A DNA stretch of 64,000 bases, taken from Geoglobus acetivorans (GTDB lineage: Archaea; Halobacteriota; Archaeoglobi; Archaeoglobales; Archaeoglobaceae). The notes under the pieces were generated by a model that worked only from the letters and a program-made list of their open reading frames with translations, was not told the origin of the DNA and ran no database searches. How positions within the stretch are numbered: the first letter of the stretch is position 1; every line of letters begins with the position of its first letter. The position numbers and the translations under genes were made by a program. Shown here in pieces: positions 26,721 through 34,614 of the stretch. The stretch is from positions 62,001 through 126,000 of the forward strand of contig NZ_CP087714.1 in assembly GCF_039641995.1 (NCBI RefSeq), given 5' to 3'.

Positions 26721-26948
26721 TCAGACACCTCTCTGAATTCTGATTATGAATATTCCATCATCTTCCTCAACACTTAAAACTTTATGTCCGGCCCTCTCAG
26801 CCCACTCGGGAATATCCTTTCTGGCTGAGGGGTCGTCGGCAAGAACCTCGATAACGTCCCCAACTTCGACCTCTTCTATCGCCTTTCTCGTGAGGAAAAG
26901 AGGCATGGGACAGAACATACCAATGCAGTCCACAGATTTCTCTTTCAT
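26721..26948 (-). CDS. tusA: TusA-family sulfur carrier
   Basis: The protein has 75 residues. The active Cys is in DCIGMFCPMPLFLTRKAIEE (C-P-x-P motif), followed by ADDPSARKDIPEWAERAGH, a standard TusA/SirA ending. TusA proteins pass a persulfide between sulfur-handling enzymes. The ATG at 26948 is preferred over the GTG 3 nt upstream. A TATA box at 26970-26977 puts the transcript start there, with a palindromic operator in between. It leads the tusA-iscS-iscU operon. Confidence 0.9.
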   Translation of the reverse strand: MKEKSVDCIGMFCPMPLFLTRKAIEEVEVGDVIEVLADDPSARKDIPEWAERAGHKVLSVEEDDGIFIIRIQRGV

Positions 26949-26955
26949 CACGAAA

Positions 26956-26968
26956 TTAACAATGTTAA
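26956..26968 (-). promoter_or_regulatory. Sulfur-regulon operator candidate 1 (tusA-iscS-iscU)
   Basis: TTAAC-AAT-GTTAA is a perfect 5-3-5 palindrome placed between the TATA box (tatataaa, 26970-26977, minus strand) and the tusA start. Binding here would block transcription start. The same half-sites recur at 30245, 31050 and 36143. Confidence 0.6.
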
Positions 26969-27001
26969 TTTATATATTGGTTTCGCTGGAGTTACAGAAA
27001 A

Positions 27002-28132
27002 TTAAAAACCGTATTCGTAAACCTCGGCGTTTTCAACGGCCTCCTCTTCCTGAAGGTTGCAGAAACCCTCGAATCTCATGACGTCTTCAGGAGTTGTTTT
27101 GGTAACGGGATGCCTCGACATAAGCAGAGAACAGCAGTCCTCGTAAGGGAGAATGGAGATTTCGTAAGTGCCTATTTTCCTCGCAACCTCGATTATCTCA
27201 TCCTTGTCAAGTCCAATGAGTGGTGTGAGAACAGGGTATTGTGCTGCTTCATAAATCGTTCGCATGTTGTCGAGTGTCTGGGATGCAACCTGTCCGAGAT
27301 TGTCCCCGGTGAAAATTGCCTTGGCGTTTTCTTTCTCAGCAATCATCGATGCCATCCTCATCATGCTCCTCCGGTAAACCACCATTCTGTAATCGGCAGG
27401 TATCTTTGCTATAATCTCCCTCTGAATCTGCACAAATGGAACCATGTATAGCTTGATCCTGTGATACTCCGAAAGTTTTCTGGCGAGATCATGAATCTTC
27501 TTCCTGACGGAAGGAGAATGAATCGTGGAATTGAAGAAGTGCACCGCCACAACTTCCGCCCCTCTCTTCATCGCCATGAATGCTGACACGGGGCTGTCGA
27601 TACCTCCGGAAATCAGGGTGACCACCTTGCCCGAAACTCCTGTCGGCAGACCGCCAACACCTTCAATTCTCCCGGAGTAAACGTAAGCGTGATCTTTTGA
27701 GATTTCTATGTAAACCGTGTTTTCCGGATTCCTGAGATCAACCTTCAGATTTTTCTTCGCCCTGAGTATCCTTTCGCCAATCAGCCTGTTCACTTCCATC
27801 GAGTTCATGGGGAACTCCTTGTAGCTTCGCTTCGTCTCAACCCTGAACGTACCTGAGTCGGGCGCAAACTCTATCGCCTTTTCTGCAATCAGTTCAACGT
27901 CAGGCTCAACCATCTCTGCAAGTGCAGAATATTTAACTCCCGGAGTTTTCCTCAGCACGTTTTCGATCCTTTCCTCCCCGGAATCGATCACAATCCTTCC
28001 GTACTCTCTCCTGATTTTTATGCTGTCATCACCAAGCTTCCTTTTGAGGTTGCTGACTAACTTCTTCTCAAAATAGCTCCTGTTTTTCCCCTTCAATGCG
28101 ATTTCCGAGTAATGAACGACGTACACCCTCAT
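27002..28132 (-). CDS. thiI: ThiI-type tRNA 4-thiouridine / thiazole sulfurtransferase
   Basis: The 376-residue protein has an N-terminal ferredoxin-like plus THUMP region (residues 1-165), then the adenylation PP-loop VTLISGGIDSPVSAFMAMKRG. The catalytic Cys pair is in LPYEDCCSLLMSRHP. There is no C-terminal rhodanese domain, as usual in archaea, so sulfur must come from another carrier, such as TusA or sulfide. It makes 4-thiouridine in tRNA. It overlaps the DUF169 gene by 4 nt, forming a pscS-DUF169-thiI operon. Confidence 0.94.
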   Translation of the reverse strand: MRVYVVHYSEIALKGKNRSYFEKKLVSNLKRKLGDDSIKIRREYGRIVIDSGEERIENVLRKTPGVKYSALAEMVEPDVELIAEKAIEFAPDSGTFRVETKRSYKEFPMNSMEVNRLIGERILRAKKNLKVDLRNPENTVYIEISKDHAYVYSGRIEGVGGLPTGVSGKVVTLISGGIDSPVSAFMAMKRGAEVVAVHFFNSTIHSPSVRKKIHDLARKLSEYHRIKLYMVPFVQIQREIIAKIPADYRMVVYRRSMMRMASMIAEKENAKAIFTGDNLGQVASQTLDNMRTIYEAAQYPVLTPLIGLDKDEIIEVARKIGTYEISILPYEDCCSLLMSRHPVTKTTPEDVMRFEGFCNLQEEEAVENAEVYEYGF

Positions 28133-29055
28133 GCTCTTGCCTTCAACCCCTTTATCCTCCTCGCTTCCTCGACTATTTTCTCAATCTCTGAGTTTAACCT
28201 TTTCTCGAAGTCTGGTTTCCGGTATTCCTGAAAGACATCAATGTCAGACACCTTCATGATTTCGATCCAGTTTTCCCTCGGCATGAGGACGTACTCTCCA
28301 GCGTAGCTCTCAGCAACCCTCTCAGCCTCTTCTTCGCTTTTGAACTTGACTGATGTGTAGATTCCAAGCGTGTTCTTTTCTCCCTTGAAAATGTACAGCT
28401 TCACGCTCTTGCCGCTGACAAAGCCGAAGAAGTGGTCGGTTGACTTATCAAAGCCCATCTGCTCAAACCTTTCAATGAGGTCCTTGGGCAGATCGTCCAT
28501 CAGACACCCGCACAGCGCCTTGACTTCCTGTTTTCTTATCGCTGTCTCAATTCTGACGAATACGTCCTTTGGAAATCCTATGACCACCTCTTCCCTCCTG
28601 TAATTCCCAATCTCCCTCGCTCCCGGGCAGAGGAAGGATATGTTCGGTTCGCCTGTGTCTCTCACTCTTGCAGTCGCTTCTCCACAAACCGCAGTTTCTC
28701 CAGCGAACTGCGCCTTGAGCTCCTCATCGAACAGGTTCTTGTAGTAAGAGGAAATCCGCATTATTCTGTCAGGTGTTGCCACAACGAGCACCACATCACA
28801 TTCCTGACCCCTGTACGGCTCAAGCACTATGCTCCTCGTTTCGCCCTCTTCAGCCATTTCGGTGACAAAGCCGAGAGAGACCAGCGCTCCGGCACACATC
28901 AGATTGAATTCGTTGATTACAATCCTCTCTCCATGCTCTGCTACTATCCTGACGGCCTCACAGAACCGGTATTCGCCCTCAGCGTCCATTTCTTCCTTTC
29001 TAAAGATGACTGCTACGGGATTGAGCGGGATTTCAAAGTAATCTCTGAAGTTCAA
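28129..29055 (-). CDS. DUF169-family protein of unknown function in a sulfur operon
   Basis: The 308-residue protein contains DUF169 (COG2043) features in residues 1-210: PVAVIFRKEE, a Cys in FNLMCAGALVSLGF, ISFLCPGAREIGNY and VKALCGCLMDDLPKDL. About 95 residues follow (YIFKGEKNTLGIYTSVKF, and ends EIEKIVEEARRIKGLK). Several conserved Cys suggest a thiol or metal role. It sits between SepCysS and ThiI with 4-nt overlaps on both sides. A part in sulfur delivery to tRNA-linked reactions is a reasonable guess, but no function is established. Confidence 0.75.
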   Translation of the reverse strand: MNFRDYFEIPLNPVAVIFRKEEMDAEGEYRFCEAVRIVAEHGERIVINEFNLMCAGALVSLGFVTEMAEEGETRSIVLEPYRGQECDVVLVVATPDRIMRISSYYKNLFDEELKAQFAGETAVCGEATARVRDTGEPNISFLCPGAREIGNYRREEVVIGFPKDVFVRIETAIRKQEVKALCGCLMDDLPKDLIERFEQMGFDKSTDHFFGFVSGKSVKLYIFKGEKNTLGIYTSVKFKSEEEAERVAESYAGEYVLMPRENWIEIMKVSDIDVFQEYRKPDFEKRLNSEIEKIVEEARRIKGLKARA

Positions 29056-30236
29056 TCCTCCACCTCCACCCCGTATTTTTCGGCAATATCTTTAAAAGCA
29101 TTTGCAACCTTCTCGAGTTCCTCCCACGAAAGCCCGTAGGTATTCACCTTGAAGTTTTTGGTCATGCCAGCCTGCACACCAAAGACTCCCCTTTTCTTCA
29201 GTTCATGATACAGGAAGTAGCCCTTCTTCTTGTGGCTTTTTGCTATGCTGTGGAACGCAGGAGACTCGAAATGCATCAGCGTGTGATTCTTGGGCCTCTC
29301 ACCTATGAGCTGGAGCCCCTCGATTTTTTCCATCTCCCTCACGAACCATCTCGCCTTCTCAACCTCTTCATCCCAGTGCTTAACCCTTTCGACCACCTTC
29401 GGAAATGAGGCCATCAGCGTTATGACTGGCAGTCCGTAAACCGGTGAGCATCCAAACATGGATAGCTCCTTCTTTGTAAATGCTCTGCCGCTCCATTCTC
29501 CCCTGACCTTTGACGTCTGAAAAGCCCGGTCAGCAAGCTCGTAATTGGTGGCAAGAATGCCAATTGGAGCGGTGGCTGCCCAGCTTTTGTGACCGCTACC
29601 AACTATAAAGCTCGCTTTCAGCTTCTTTCCATTTATCTCCATAAGACCGGAGGTGTATGCTGTGTTCAGAACGAGAGGTATTTCATATTCCTCACAAATC
29701 CTACCCACCTTCTCCGCATCGGCCAGATTGCCGTACCTGTAATCAACATGGGTCAGGAGGGCAATGTCCGGATACCTACCCGTTTCCTCCTTCACCCTTT
29801 CAAAGGTCTGAGCATAACCCTCAGGATTTATTCTGAAATCGGGATAACCCGAATTGGGAACCTCATATATTTTCATATCGTTCAGTTCAGCCGCAATGTA
29901 TGATGTGTAGTGTGCGAGTGAGTCGAGAACGAGAGTGCCGCCCTTGAAGGCGGACATTATAACGAATTTTGCGTGTCTCGCCCCCGCAGTAAACCTGGCA
30001 GTATCCATTCCGAGAAATTCGGCAACATCCTGTTTGAGCTGATTTATCGGAGGATTTTTTATGAGATCAACCCTGCCTTCAAGACAGACGTCACAGACAG
30101 AGTAACCATCTGCCCAGCTTAAAAGTATTTTTTTCGCCTCCTCAGTCAAAATTCCGCCTCTCTGGATGGGATGTATGTTTATCATCCCCTCAGAGATTCT
30201 CTTCAGGTTGTTCGGGTGATATCTCGACAGCTCCAT
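29052..30236 (-). CDS. pscS: Sep-tRNA:Cys-tRNA synthase (SepCysS)
   Basis: The 394-residue PLP enzyme converts O-phosphoseryl-tRNA(Cys) to cysteinyl-tRNA(Cys). The N-terminal Cys pair needed for sulfur transfer is C48/C51 (SVCDVCLEGRVD), a third Cys is C263 (LSMFGCSPVYG), and the Schiff-base Lys is K217 in VGSGHKSWAA. The N-terminal IHPIQRGGILTEEAK is also typical. The start at 30236 has aaggagaggg before it. As first gene of the operon with DUF169 and thiI it is the main cysteine-forming enzyme visible here. Phosphoseryl-tRNA synthetase is not in the window. Confidence 0.95.
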   Translation of the reverse strand: MELSRYHPNNLKRISEGMINIHPIQRGGILTEEAKKILLSWADGYSVCDVCLEGRVDLIKNPPINQLKQDVAEFLGMDTARFTAGARHAKFVIMSAFKGGTLVLDSLAHYTSYIAAELNDMKIYEVPNSGYPDFRINPEGYAQTFERVKEETGRYPDIALLTHVDYRYGNLADAEKVGRICEEYEIPLVLNTAYTSGLMEINGKKLKASFIVGSGHKSWAATAPIGILATNYELADRAFQTSKVRGEWSGRAFTKKELSMFGCSPVYGLPVITLMASFPKVVERVKHWDEEVEKARWFVREMEKIEGLQLIGERPKNHTLMHFESPAFHSIAKSHKKKGYFLYHELKKRGVFGVQAGMTKNFKVNTYGLSWEELEKVANAFKDIAEKYGVEVED

Positions 30237-30244
30237 CCCTCTCC

Positions 30245-30257
30245 TTAACGGTGTTTA
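30245..30257 (-). promoter_or_regulatory. Sulfur-regulon operator candidate 2 (pscS operon)
   Basis: On the minus strand the site reads TAAAC-ACC-GTTAA, one mismatch from the palindrome. It lies directly downstream of the TATA box (30261-30268) and upstream of the Shine-Dalgarno, the same geometry as at tusA. Confidence 0.55.
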
Positions 30258-30262
30258 GTTAT

Positions 30263-31036
30263 TTAAATTTTGCTCGCTATTATCACGAGAGACGCAAACC
30301 CGATGCTCGCAGTTATTGCCATTCTCAGAAATCCGGGGGAGCATCTCTTCGAGAGGTAATACCCGATGAGCGATCCAACCAGTCCCGCCGGAATCAGCTG
30401 TGTCGCAAGTCCGAGGTCCACGTTTCCAAGAGAACCGTGCGAAATCAGAGCAACTGCTGAGAACAGCGTTGATGTGGCTAAATCAGTCCCAACAACCCGG
30501 TTGGGCTTGAGGTTCGTCAGATTGAGTACTGCGAAGGTTAGCAGAGTGCCACCCCCGACGGACGTAATCTGAACCAGCAACCCGACGATAAATCCCACGG
30601 GAATCAGGATGTAAACCTTCAGGCTGTTGTCGTGAAAGCTCTCGCAGTATTTGTCACATATAAAGCACTCTGTTTTAATTCTGCTGGTTTTGCTGGTATA
30701 AAGCATCAGAAGAGAGGAAACGAGAAGAACTGCTGCGAGGGTGATTGTGATCATGCCCTCATCTATCAGACCCCTGCTGAAGAATATGTGACCCGCAATA
30801 ATCCCGAAAACACCCGGCAGAGCTGTGAATCTGAAAAGCCTGAAGTCGAAATTATCGCCCCTTTTATGAACAGCGGCCGAAAAGGACTTGACAGAGAAAG
30901 CGTATGCGAGATCCGTCCCCACTGCAATCTTCGGAGATATTCCAAAGAGGATCAGAAGTGGAGTCATGAGCGCCCCTCCTCCTATCCCTGTCAGCCCCAC
31001 GAGCAGCCCCACCGCAAATCCCAATATCTCCAGCAT
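30263..31036 (-). CDS. TauE/SafE family sulfite/sulfonate-type permease
   Basis: The 257-residue membrane protein has two repeats of the TauE/SafE signature: VGLTGIGGGALMTPLLI in the first half, VQITSVGGGTLLTFAVL in the second. Each is followed by a VGTDLA motif (KIAVGTDLAYAF, and NRVVGTDLATST). The family exports or imports sulfite, sulfonates, sulfoacetate or related anions. A central loop carries ECFICDKYCESFH, three Cys plus His, which is unusual and could sense metal or redox state. It has its own promoter overlapping a sulfur operator, divergent from the sulfite reductase operon. Confidence 0.88.
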   Translation of the reverse strand: MLEILGFAVGLLVGLTGIGGGALMTPLLILFGISPKIAVGTDLAYAFSVKSFSAAVHKRGDNFDFRLFRFTALPGVFGIIAGHIFFSRGLIDEGMITITLAAVLLVSSLLMLYTSKTSRIKTECFICDKYCESFHDNSLKVYILIPVGFIVGLLVQITSVGGGTLLTFAVLNLTNLKPNRVVGTDLATSTLFSAVALISHGSLGNVDLGLATQLIPAGLVGSLIGYYLSKRCSPGFLRMAITASIGFASLVIIASKI

Positions 31037-31048
31037 TTTTGGATCACC

Positions 31049-31063
31049 TTTAACACCGTTAAA
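31049..31063. promoter_or_regulatory. Sulfur-regulon operator candidate 3 (permease / sulfite reductase divergent promoter)
   Basis: TTTAAC-ACC-GTTAAA is a perfect 6-3-6 palindrome. It overlaps the permease TATA region (31060-31069, minus strand). It also lies about 40 nt upstream of the A/T box (31099-31110) of the plus-strand sulfite reductase operon, so one site may control both directions. Confidence 0.6.
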
Positions 31064-31156
31064 TTTAAGTTCAGATATTAATATTTAACGAAAAAGTCAA
31101 GATTTAAAAAACATATCACCTGCTTTAAACATGCACATATGAGGAGATGATGCAGT

Positions 31157-32563
31157 ATGGAGATTTCGATAGATATTGGAGACATTTCAAAATTTGTGGG
31201 AAAATACTCGCTCGGTAGGGACAATGGCAGTGGTTCGGCTCATTTTCTGAGGATCAAGATACCCGCCGGTCAGGTGGAGTCTGAAAAGCTGAGAAAGATA
31301 GCAGCGCTTTCGGAAAAATATGGGAGAGGATATGCAGAAGTTACTGACAGGCAGAGCATTCAGCTTCACTGGATCGAGCCGGAAAAGGCACTGGAAATCT
31401 TCGAAAACCTCTACGAAATGGGGTACTACACAGACATGTGCGGCCAGGGCTTCAGCGGTGCGTGCTTTGGAGACGTCAGAAACATCGTGTCCTGTCCGCT
31501 CAGCGGCAAGATAACTGATTTCGACGTTTCAAAACATGCCATAAAGCTGACAGAGTATTTCACGGGAAATCCGGAATTCCTCGATCTGCCGAGAAAATTC
31601 AAAATAGCCTTTACCGGATGCGGCGGAGACTGCGTTAGGCTTGGAATCAACGACCTGGGAATGTTCGGGATGGAGTATGAGGGGGAGCACGGGTTCGTTC
31701 CGTTTGTCGGAGGCAGCATTGGTGCAAGTCAGCCCGGACCGAACCTCGCAAAGAGCCTCGGAATATTCGTGCCAGAGAAAAAAGCATTCGACTTCGTGAA
31801 GACCGTGGTTGAGATACACAGGGACAATTCAAGCAGGGAGAGCAAGGTCAAGGCGAGATTCAAAAACCTCGTGAACCAGTGGGGCATCGAGAGGCTGAGG
31901 GATGAGATCGAGAGCATAACGGGTGAATTCGAGAGAGTGGAGATGTTCACACCCGCACCTTCCGACCATAACGGGTCGGGAGAGCAGGTCAATGGTCTTT
32001 ACTACTACACGCTGCCCCTTGTTGGGGGCGTTCTCGATGCCGAGAAGCTCGTCTTCATTGCAGACATGGCAGACAAACACGGGGATGGCGAGGTTAGGCT
32101 AACACCGGAACAGAACGTAACCTTCGTCGATGTTAAGGATGTTGAAAAGCTGAAAGAAGACCTTTCAAGGGTTTTTGATGTTAAGGAAGGTGCCATGTAC
32201 TATTCCTCAATCGGATGTGCATCCAACTTCTGCGGCAGAACGAATGAGCCGCACGCAAAGGATGTTCTCAAAAAGCTGATGGAGATATGCGAGAGGAAGG
32301 GAATTAAAGACGTCAGAATACACGTTTCCGGATGCAGAAATGCATGTGGATGCCACCATGTTGGCGAAATCGGACTTGTTGGGAGGCTGGTCAAGACGGA
32401 TGAGGGTATCGTCCAGGGTTACGACCTTCTCTACGGCGGAGATTTCGCCGGGCTGAAAATGGCGAAGGTTCATGCTGAAGGACTGTATGGAGATAAGCTG
32501 TTCGAGGAATTTGAAAAACTGCTGGAGGGGATAAAAAATGGAACTGAAACTGAAACAGATTGA
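31157..32563 (+). CDS. Siroheme nitrite/sulfite reductase, assimilatory type
   Basis: The 468-residue protein has two ferredoxin-like/hemoprotein repeats. The first half has GYAEVTDRQSIQLHWI and FTGCGGDCVRLGINDLGMFG, the second GEVRLTPEQNVTFVDV. The 4Fe-4S/siroheme cysteines are C354 and C359 (GCASNFCGR) and C393 and C397 (GCRNACGC). The first pair is spaced C-x4-C, one residue shorter than the usual C-x5-C. It would reduce sulfite to sulfide by six electrons. Its place ahead of tusA, AprA/AprB-like and sat argues for sulfite over nitrite. A gaggagatgat Shine-Dalgarno precedes the ATG. Confidence 0.9.
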   Translation: MEISIDIGDISKFVGKYSLGRDNGSGSAHFLRIKIPAGQVESEKLRKIAALSEKYGRGYAEVTDRQSIQLHWIEPEKALEIFENLYEMGYYTDMCGQGFSGACFGDVRNIVSCPLSGKITDFDVSKHAIKLTEYFTGNPEFLDLPRKFKIAFTGCGGDCVRLGINDLGMFGMEYEGEHGFVPFVGGSIGASQPGPNLAKSLGIFVPEKKAFDFVKTVVEIHRDNSSRESKVKARFKNLVNQWGIERLRDEIESITGEFERVEMFTPAPSDHNGSGEQVNGLYYYTLPLVGGVLDAEKLVFIADMADKHGDGEVRLTPEQNVTFVDVKDVEKLKEDLSRVFDVKEGAMYYSSIGCASNFCGRTNEPHAKDVLKKLMEICERKGIKDVRIHVSGCRNACGCHHVGEIGLVGRLVKTDEGIVQGYDLLYGGDFAGLKMAKVHAEGLYGDKLFEEFEKLLEGIKNGTETETD

Positions 32564-32780
32564 AGACGGAGTTTTTGAGCTTGACGTCAGGGGCAATGCA
32601 TGCCCGTTCCCGCAGATATACACGGAGCTTGCCCTGAAAAAAATCGGAGATGCGAGGCTTGAGGTCATCACGGACAATCCTCCATCGGCCAGAGATTTAC
32701 CAATCGTTCTCAAAAAAAGAGGATACCAGGTGGAATCCGAAAAAGAGGGTGATCACTGGAGGATAAAGATATGGAAATAA
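32538..32780 (+). CDS. TusA-family sulfur carrier (second copy)
   Basis: The 80-residue protein has an N-terminal beta extension (ELKLKQIEDGVFELDVRG), then the Cys motif NACPFPQIYTELALKKI (CPxP) and the usual DNPPSARDLPIVLKKRGY end. It starts 26 nt inside the sulfite reductase gene with ggagggg 6 nt before the ATG, so the two are translationally linked. It probably accepts sulfur from the reductase product and hands it to a partner; which partner is unknown. Confidence 0.88.
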   Translation: MELKLKQIEDGVFELDVRGNACPFPQIYTELALKKIGDARLEVITDNPPSARDLPIVLKKRGYQVESEKEGDHWRIKIWK

Positions 32781-34324
32781 TCAACACTGAACTCGCGATA
32801 ATAGGCGGTGGAACAGCGGGCTGCATGGCAAGTTATGAGGCAAATAAGAAAGGAATTGAAAATCTCATAATAGAAAAGGCCAGCATAAGGAGGAGCGGGT
32901 GTCTCGCCCCGGGTGTCAATGCGATATATTCCTACCTCCACGAGGGTGAAAAACCGGAGGATTATTACGAGTTCGTGAAACATCAGGGAATGGGTCTTGC
33001 GAGGAGAGACCTTGCCCTGACCCTCATTAAAGAGACCCCCTACGCCGTCGAGATTCTGGAAAAATACGGTCTTCCCGTTCTCCATGAAAGGCAGGGAAGA
33101 TTCGGGATGAGAATTTACGGAGAGCATATAAAGCCAATTCTCGCAGATATAGCGAGGGACAGCACGGAAAACATAATTGAAAGAGCATATCCATTCGAGC
33201 TTGCCGTTGAGAATGGCGAGGTTGCGGGAGTTTATGTTTACGATTTCAAAAACGACGAGACATTTTTCGTGAGAGCAAAATCTGTGCTGATCGCAACCGG
33301 AGGGGCGAGCGGGCTGTACATGAATTACACTGTTCCATGGTATCCCCCGTCAAACGCCGGAACGGGATACTCCCTGGCAATAAGGGCCGGGGCAGAGATA
33401 GAGGGTTTCGAGTTCAGATTCATTCCACCGAGAATAAAGGACGTGAACAGCCCAATAGGTGTTACCGCCGTTGGCTTCAAGGCACCTCTCAGAAATTCAG
33501 AAGGACAGGAGTTCATGAAGGAGAAGTTTGCGGAGTACGGCGGTGAGGGGTCGCCAATAGCTCTGAGAGCCTTAGGGCCGATAAGAGAGTACGCTGAGGG
33601 CAGGTTTCCTGTATACATAGACACCTCAGAGATAACGGACGAGCAGAAGGAAAGGCTTCTCAGGCTGTACCTCAACGCCTGGCCCCTGTTCTACCTGTTC
33701 ATAAACGCCAGGGGTATAGACCTTAAGGAGAAACTCCTCGAGGTCATGCCATGCGAGCCATACATCTCAGGCTCACACACGGTTGCAGGGATATGGGTTA
33801 ACGAGGACAGGATGACATCGATCAAATACCTGCTCGCTGCCGGAGATGCTGCCGGCGGGGTTCCCCTGAAACACGTTGGAGGGGCTCTGGCTGAGGGGAT
33901 AATAGCCGCGAGAACTGCATCCAGAACGAAAAGAGCAAACGACCTCAAACCGGAGGAGAGAATTCCTGAATTTGGAGATTACAGCTGGAAGGATGCGGAG
34001 GAGAGGATGAAGTTCGTTCTGGAGCATTATGCGGGAGGTCTTTCCCGATATTACATATACAACGAACAGTCAGCAAGAATCGCTCTCGCAGAGGTGAACA
34101 AACTTCTGACGCTGAAGCTCGGAGGAGACAGGCTCAGATGCTTGGAAACCCGCGACAGGCTTGTGACGGCAAAGACAATGCTCCACCACATGATCGAAAG
34201 AAGAGAGACGAGAATGCCGCCGTTCCAGATGAGGAGCGATTATCCCGAATGGAGTAACTCGAACTACCTTCTCGTATCCAGACTCGAGAATGGAGAGATC
34301 GCTTACAGGAGGGATTACACATGA
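32771..34324 (+). CDS. AprA-like APS reductase flavoprotein, short form
   Basis: The 517-residue flavoprotein of the fumarate reductase/AprA family has the FAD loop ELAIIGGGTAGCMASYEANK, the AprA-type substrate region RRSGCLAPGVNAIYSYL, ATGGASGLYMNYTVPWYPP, and late blocks RETRMPPFQMRSDYPEW. AprA reduces adenylyl sulfate (APS) to sulfite and AMP. It is about 120 residues shorter than dissimilatory AprA. Next to it are an AprB-like ferredoxin and sat, which supports APS as substrate. An assimilatory role is inferred from its compact size and the assimilatory-type sulfite reductase. A related flavoprotein role on another substrate is the main alternative. Confidence 0.82.
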   Translation: MEIINTELAIIGGGTAGCMASYEANKKGIENLIIEKASIRRSGCLAPGVNAIYSYLHEGEKPEDYYEFVKHQGMGLARRDLALTLIKETPYAVEILEKYGLPVLHERQGRFGMRIYGEHIKPILADIARDSTENIIERAYPFELAVENGEVAGVYVYDFKNDETFFVRAKSVLIATGGASGLYMNYTVPWYPPSNAGTGYSLAIRAGAEIEGFEFRFIPPRIKDVNSPIGVTAVGFKAPLRNSEGQEFMKEKFAEYGGEGSPIALRALGPIREYAEGRFPVYIDTSEITDEQKERLLRLYLNAWPLFYLFINARGIDLKEKLLEVMPCEPYISGSHTVAGIWVNEDRMTSIKYLLAAGDAAGGVPLKHVGGALAEGIIAARTASRTKRANDLKPEERIPEFGDYSWKDAEERMKFVLEHYAGGLSRYYIYNEQSARIALAEVNKLLTLKLGGDRLRCLETRDRLVTAKTMLHHMIERRETRMPPFQMRSDYPEWSNSNYLLVSRLENGEIAYRRDYT

Positions 34325-34614
34325 TTGTCTTCGATCTCGAAAAATGCATAAAATGCAGAAAGTGTGAAAGGATCTGTCCCACACTCACCATTGGCTTTGA
34401 TGAATTCCCCCGCCTCGCATATCCGGAAAAGTGCTGGCACTGCTGTGCGTGCATAAAGGAGTGTCCGGCCGAGGCGATCAGGCTCAGACTTCCCCCTCAC
34501 ATAGGCGATCAGCGCTACGAGATGCTTGTTAAAGATGAGGGCAAAAGCATGATATTCCAGATCCTGTTTGAAGGAAGGAAAATCGATGAGATGAAAATCC
34601 AGGTGAGAAAATGA
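34321..34614 (+). CDS. AprB-like two-cluster ferredoxin subunit, short form
   Basis: The 97-residue protein holds two 4Fe-4S motifs, CIKCRKCERICP and CWHCCACIKECP, near the N terminus. A beta-strand tail of about 45 residues follows (MIFQILFEGRKIDEMKI). This is the plan of AprB, the electron-transfer subunit of APS reductase, but AprB of sulfate reducers is about 150 residues with a longer tail that wraps AprA. It overlaps the AprA-like gene and sat by 4 nt each, so all are coupled. Confidence 0.85.
   Translation: MIVFDLEKCIKCRKCERICPTLTIGFDEFPRLAYPEKCWHCCACIKECPAEAIRLRLPPHIGDQRYEMLVKDEGKSMIFQILFEGRKIDEMKIQVRK

Noticed and set aside
31157-32563. Dissimilatory sulfite reductase (DsrA or DsrB)
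   Set aside because: The single chain is of assimilatory size and layout, and no partner subunit or DsrC-like gene is adjacent.
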